From Silene noctiflora (lineage: Eukaryota > Streptophyta > Magnoliopsida > Caryophyllales > Caryophyllaceae), in NCBI GenBank assembly GCA_009801015.1, contig VHZZ01000234.1, forward strand, positions 82,331 to 146,330: DNA of 64,000 nucleotides, in the 5' to 3' direction. This document shows positions 58,875 to 64,000 of the stretch, piece by piece; positions within the stretch are counted from its first letter, which is position 1, and each line of letters begins with the position of its first letter. A model generated the notes under the pieces. That model did not search any database. It saw only the letters and a program-made list of their open reading frames with translations, and was not told the origin of the DNA. The position numbers and the translations under genes are program-made.

Positions 58875-61800
58875 TCAGATCCTAAGGCCATCCATTGACA
58901 GGCCTTTCTCTTGAAACATCTTCAGTTTCTGCACAGTACGATCAAGAACATGAGCGACATTCAATTATATCACGTACTTTGACACTCAAGGACCAGGATA
59001 TCAGGATATGTACGCGACAACACGTAGAAAAAGCATGGGCAAGACAGATAGAGAAAGACAGGGGCGAAAGAAACGTACAGTGATATATTGAGGAGGATCA
59101 TCTATACTAGTAGCACCAAGTACGACCTCCCTCCTAAGTTTCGATGTGAGCTTGTAACAAACTCGGATCTAAAACAGGGCAGTGACATACTGATCAGCAA
59201 ATTAATTACACTGTAATTGAAGATGAAGGTAAGGAAGTTACCTCAGATCTAGTAGCCCCTCCAATGACAAATATGAAAATACGTGATCCCATCATATTGG
59301 CGGCATGCTTCAGTACCGAGTCACTGAGTGAAGAACAAAAAGTTCAATTATAAATGATGCTTCTAACCTAGAAATTAAGTCTGAAGAATAAGAAGCAATG
59401 TTACCCGCTTCCGTCATCAGAATGATGAGGACGTGCCCATGTTGCTGTCCTTCTTGATCGCACTGAACGAGGGCCAGTTGTTGTAGTAGGGGTACTTGAC
59501 GTACTCTGACTTCGACTATGTTGATTGGTGTTTGAACTTGGTTCGTTAATGTACTGATAGTCATCTTTTGACAACTCGCCTTTGTTAACTTCTTCTATCA
59601 AATCCTGAAAAACAGGATACTGAGCTTTTACAATGTGCCTTACTAGCCGAAAATGTAACCTCACAGTATCTTTGAGGACAGTTTTACCTCAAGCATAGGG
59701 TAAAATTTGGACAATGCCCATGATTCCTCCTCAGCATTCGTTTTATCTTTTCTTACAGAGATTTTCTTCTGGTAATGCATAGATCAGGAAAAAACACAAG
59801 TTAAAATATCCAATGTCATTTGCAGTGACTGTTATTAGCATCTAAGTAAACTTATAATACCCTTTTTCCATCAAAAGTTAGAGAGAAATTTCCGCTTGAT
59901 TTCTTTTTAGCATCCGGCGATCCTGCAAGGAGTCGCATGTTTTTCACAGACTTCATGTCTTCGGTTGACAATTTGGCTAACTGGAAACAAGGGAGCAAAA
60001 AATAAGATATATTGCCTAGAGTGAAGAATAATAGAAGTGCTTTTCTCCTTGTTTGACATCGGTGAGACGTATCATGTATGTAATTCTTCTCTTTATTCTA
60101 CACATACATCATTTGATCGCACAATGGCCAGTGCTTAACCATAGTGTCGGGAATGCAATAAACATAAGCATAACACTAAAACGAGCTAAGGAGTACATCT
60201 CAAGTTGTTAATGCAGAGTTGGTTGCGGATGTATTTTCACCTGCATTATATTTCACCAAACAAAAATGTGCACACACATAAAATATTTTTCACCCAGCAG
60301 TCAATTTCAGACTACCTAAGGTTGCGGATATGTATAGCTCATAATCAGAAAACTCTTCTTACCTGCATTATTTTTGTTGCCTTGTCTCCTTCAAACTTAT
60401 CGGGGTGCACTGAGGCATAAATCATTAGCAGGCGCAATTTATTCTCAACAGAAGCATCCTGGATACAGCCGAGTTTATTCAAGAGTATAGAATTGTTCTT
60501 CTATATACAGGTTATATAAGTAGATATTTTATATCTAATACGGAGTATCAAATATGAGCACCAAGGCAAAACCTGATTTGCCCTCAAATAGGCGATGACC
60601 TCTTTTGTTGCTGCATCTCCAAAGACGATATCCTGCTCCAACTGTCCAAGGTCCCGGAGCCCCATCTCCCGTATAAGCTTGTTGATTTTTCCAGCAATCT
60701 GCACTACAACAACATCAACCCAGTGACTCAAAGGCTCCCGCTCATGGCAAGGTAAGGAGGTCGGGTGTATGCAGCCAAATGACAGTAGTAGTGCCTGATA
60801 AAACTCTGACGGACAATTCAAAGTTATTTCAAACTAAGTAATTGAGTTATTGAGTTATGAACTCAAGTCCTGTGCAGACTATAAGAAATGAAACCGTATA
60901 TGTAGTCAAAGAATCCAACCTCCACGTGCAAAGAAAGCCTCTGCATCTGTTCAGTGTACTGTGGTAAAGCTTGAACCATCTTTTGCAAGTCCCTAGTAGA
61001 AAGTTCAGCTCCATCCCTGCATGAAGTCAGTACTCTCCATGAGCATTTTTCAGCTACGATTCTATTCAAATCTGAATTTAACATACAAGATTAACAAAAA
61101 TATAAAGGATCAAGTCTCAAGGGTATAATAACCGATGCAAGATGGTTATCACGATAAGCTAAAATTGGAAATTTATTTACATATATGCTAGAGAAGTTTC
61201 CAGGAGCATCAAGTAATCTCTCCAAACCTTGAGGCTTGACTCAGCTGCGCAGCTTTGTTCTTGGATGCAAAGTTGGTCATCTTGTCATAAAGCCGTTCAC
61301 TAGCCTGGGAGATCCCGAGGTTTGTTAAGACATTTTCTTTGACATATCAAACTTTTAGATAAGATTTAATTCCAAGGAACATACTTCTGCAATATGTAAG
61401 TGACGGATCTCTAGCCATACAGGATCGGTGTCATCCAGAATAATTTCTTGTCTCTCTGGCTGACCAGTTGCTTTGTTAGCCACCTATCATGAAAAGTAGT
61501 TGTTTTGGTAAATAAAACAACATTACCCTAGTTATCTCAAGAGCTCCGGTAAATGGAAAACTAAAGGTGAAAGTCGATATTGGTTGACCACCAAAAGTCA
61601 AATAGGTACAATAAATTTATAATGAGGGTAGTATAAGACAGACCTCTAAGACTAATTTGTTTCCATCCACCTCCAGCAAGTCATGGCACATGGCATCATA
61701 AGTCCACTCATGTATCACTGGAGCAATCTGGAGAGTACATCGAAGATAGTGTAAAAAAACATTTGAATAAGATACAAAAAAAAAGCCATTTGAAATATTC

Positions 61801-63572
61801 AGATTACCTGGTCAACAGATCTGTCGAGTATAAGCAACTCGCATGATTCCTTTTGCGGAAAGTTGGGAATTGTGGATTTATATTTTGTCAAATAGTCCCA
61901 AACTGCGGAAGCAAGCTTTGACGGAACTAACTCGTGTGGAGCTGCTGTATCAGGGTCCTTCGCAGTTTGGTATCGAACATAAGGGAGCTCCTACAGAAAA
62001 GAACATGTACCGAGATGTTAAATGCATTGTATCACAATCATAATCACAATAGCAATATAACCAGACTCCTAAAAGCCAAAATTATGAGTTAAAACCTTGA
62101 GCATTTATGATTTAATACGTGACGCATTAAGGAGCAGAAGTGAGGGTCAATCACATCAACTTTTGTGAAACTCAGAGCAAACATTTTAAAACTACTCCGT
62201 CCATTTCACAGTTCACAAGTTAAATGAATCACTGCTGAGTACCAGCCTTCAAATCTTCAGTAGTTGCCAACTCAGAAAAATAGGTTTACAGACGTATTTT
62301 CTAGAAGAAATTTCTAGCATGAACTAATAAATACAATGACATTTAAAAAAAAGTGAAGAAAGAAACATTTAGATTGATCCGTAGATGAAACAAAAATATA
62401 TAGACGTGTACCTTGAGTGAAGCAAAGACCGTGGCAATTCGAAGAGCCATTGTGTTCATACAAGCATCAAATTTCCGAGCATTTTGTGAAGTCTCCCCAT
62501 AAAGCTCCTCCAAAGCCATGCCGTGATCAGTAACAAACACCTGTATCAGCATCACTTGGATAAATCAATCAAGCATCACCTATTCACAGGTAAATATACC
62601 ATGATATTGGAGAAAGGAGACTAAACAGGTATTTTATTTGTGATATTCCCGATTTATATCATATTTATGTCGATAAATTGCGTGCTAGTAAGGAAGAATT
62701 AAATGGCATGCAAGGTTTAAGATACAAAGTCAAGTTCTTCAAACTCCGAATATGCAATGAGAGAACTGTAACAGACGGGCTTAATACCTGGCTATCCACA
62801 GGAAAGAACTCCAAATTCATCTGCACATTTACAGAAAAAGAAGTATTTTAACAGATGCCATTTTGAACTGTCAATAAGCAACAAAAGAACTGCATCTAAC
62901 CTCTCTTAATGCACCTATACGAGGTACCACGCTCATATCACTCTTAATATGATTAACTAATTCCTTCGGCACAGGTCCGCTGAAAAACACAAATGCTCTG
63001 GAAAGACAGATACAAAAGCAACAGCAAGAAATTAATACGGAGTATCAAAGAACATAATGCCTTGCAAAATAACTGAGAATCAAGGCATGCGAGGTTGCAT
63101 ACTTTTTGTATAGGGGCTCTCTTCCTGACATGTCTGACAAGAACATGACAATGCTGCAACAAGGCAAGAGGATAATTAGACATGTCTCTTGATTATTTGC
63201 TGACAAGCGAATGACTGACAAACAAGTTCTAGCAGCAAACAGTATTCCAGGAATCCAAGTCTAACTTTCATTGTCTGGACTACCTACATATTTTGCACGC
63301 CTCTTTATTTAGATATCCATAACCGTCATTTAAACGGCTTAATGTGAGCCTATTTAGTGCCTTATTCGACCTTTCATACAAAAGTTTTACAAATTCAAGA
63401 GTACAAAAGCAGTCCAATCACTGAAGCACTTAAGTTTTACAGTCCAATAACTGAAGCGCTTAATTTTTACAAATTGTAAAAGGAACAACTTACTTCTCTT
63501 TTGTGGGCTGAATGAAGTAAATGGCCTCTAACGATGGCATTGGTTCCCTTCTCCTGAACAAATCTTCGACCA
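58875..63572 (-). CDS. KEU: SEC1/Munc18-family SNARE regulator (KEULE-like), 5' part outside window
   Basis: SM protein that binds syntaxins and promotes vesicle fusion; plant KEULE works with KNOLLE at the cell plate. Eighteen exons visible: 63572-63494, 63153-63103, 62997-62901, 62820-62788, 62540-62412, 61990-61808, 61727-61644, 61483-61385, 61304-61228, 61016-60920, 60698-60573, 60458-60363, 59980-59861, 59768-59688, 59604-59405, 59323-59242, 59168-59079, 58928-58875. They give 591 codons plus stop in one frame; KEULE has about 666 aa, so roughly the first 70 are missing. Markers: [76 protein letters not shown], the plant loop [11 protein letters not shown], and [21 protein letters not shown]. 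The tail is [12 protein letters not shown]1A/SEC1B are alternatives to KEULE. Confidence 0.93.
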
Positions 63573-64000
63573 CTGTAGTTAAAAAAAAAATATGAGTCAA
63601 CAACGAAAACACAAGGCCAAAACATTGTTGCCAAAGATTATGAATAAATTATCAGTATACTTCTGAGTTCTAATTATGAAGCTCAGATATCACTCAATAA
63701 GATAGAAGAAACTAAACCTATAACAATCTTGCTAGGAAGATGTCATAAGTTCTACAGGAGAAACATGTCCTCTAGCTTCTATTTGTTACAAGTGAAGACA
63801 TCGATTGAAGGGCAACAAAGAGACGAAACCCATTTACAAAAAGACGCATAGGGAGTGAACGGGACTTCACTTACAAAGGAGAACTGGAAATGACATGAAT
63901 TCTAGCTATGGAACATAATGAGGAAAACGGAATGCATATTCACGTTCAGATTTATGAAGTTAAAAGTCCTGATGGTCTAAAAAAAAAAAAGGCAAGGAAA
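63573..64000 (-). other. Intron of the SEC1-like gene at the window edge
   Basis: No exon of the expected N-terminal part (the family's VLIMDKxTxKVMS segment) was found here, so the next exon upstream lies beyond base 64000. The acceptor of the first visible exon is ACTACAG next to 63572. Confidence 0.6.

Overview
This is plant nuclear DNA, AT-rich outside exons. The genes have GT-AG introns, there is a plant-type tRNA-Lys gene, and all recognised genes are plant families (BIG ARF-GEF, LBD, AHL, SEC1/KEULE, plant TBL2). The order is uncertain. Frequent TACGGAGTA/TACTCCGTA words and GACGGATA-type dispersed repeats made me think of Caryophyllales, but that is a weak inference. A 760-base N gap (41984-42743), single Ns at 1362 and 43482 and a perfect duplication around the first N show a draft assembly.

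Layout: 2243-16162 (minus) holds a complete 11-exon brefeldin-A-inhibited ARF-GEF (BIG2-like, 1,800 aa). 17268-19423 (minus) holds two overlapping broken copies of a gene with a SPO11/Topo VI-A-like TOPRIM region. 20701-23016 is a 5'-truncated LINE. 23017-29570 is gene-free and rich in transposon relics. 29655-34155 (plus) is a two-exon LBD20-like gene; its 3.7-kb intron carries a Helitron, a MULE-type MITE and a tandem duplication. 35738-37564 (plus) is an intronless 608-aa protein with a FAR1-like Cys/His cluster. 37565-46900 is mostly non-coding with repeats and the gap. 46925-50359 (plus) is a five-exon AHL (AT-hook + PPC) gene with a probable 5'-UTR intron. 51326-51398 is tRNA-Lys(CTT). 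52202-57461 (minus) is a complete ten-exon TBL2-like WD40 membrane protein. 58875-63572 (minus) is the 3' 18 exons of a SEC1/Munc18 protein (KEULE type), whose first exons lie beyond the window.

The genes do not form a pathway. BIG and SEC1/KEULE both act in membrane traffic (TGN ARF activation; SNARE-dependent fusion at the plasma membrane and cell plate), and TBL2 is probably an ER membrane protein, but their proximity is likely accidental. Exon models were built by eye from splice sites and family conservation. The BIG, AHL and TBL2 models close exactly in frame (5,403, 1,005 and 1,317 nt), and the visible SEC1 exons also stay in frame to the stop. The most unusual locus is the broken SPO11-like tandem. 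The best-defined mobile elements are two MULE-type MITEs with identical 9-bp target duplications, one short Helitron with both ends, and two hAT-like MITEs.
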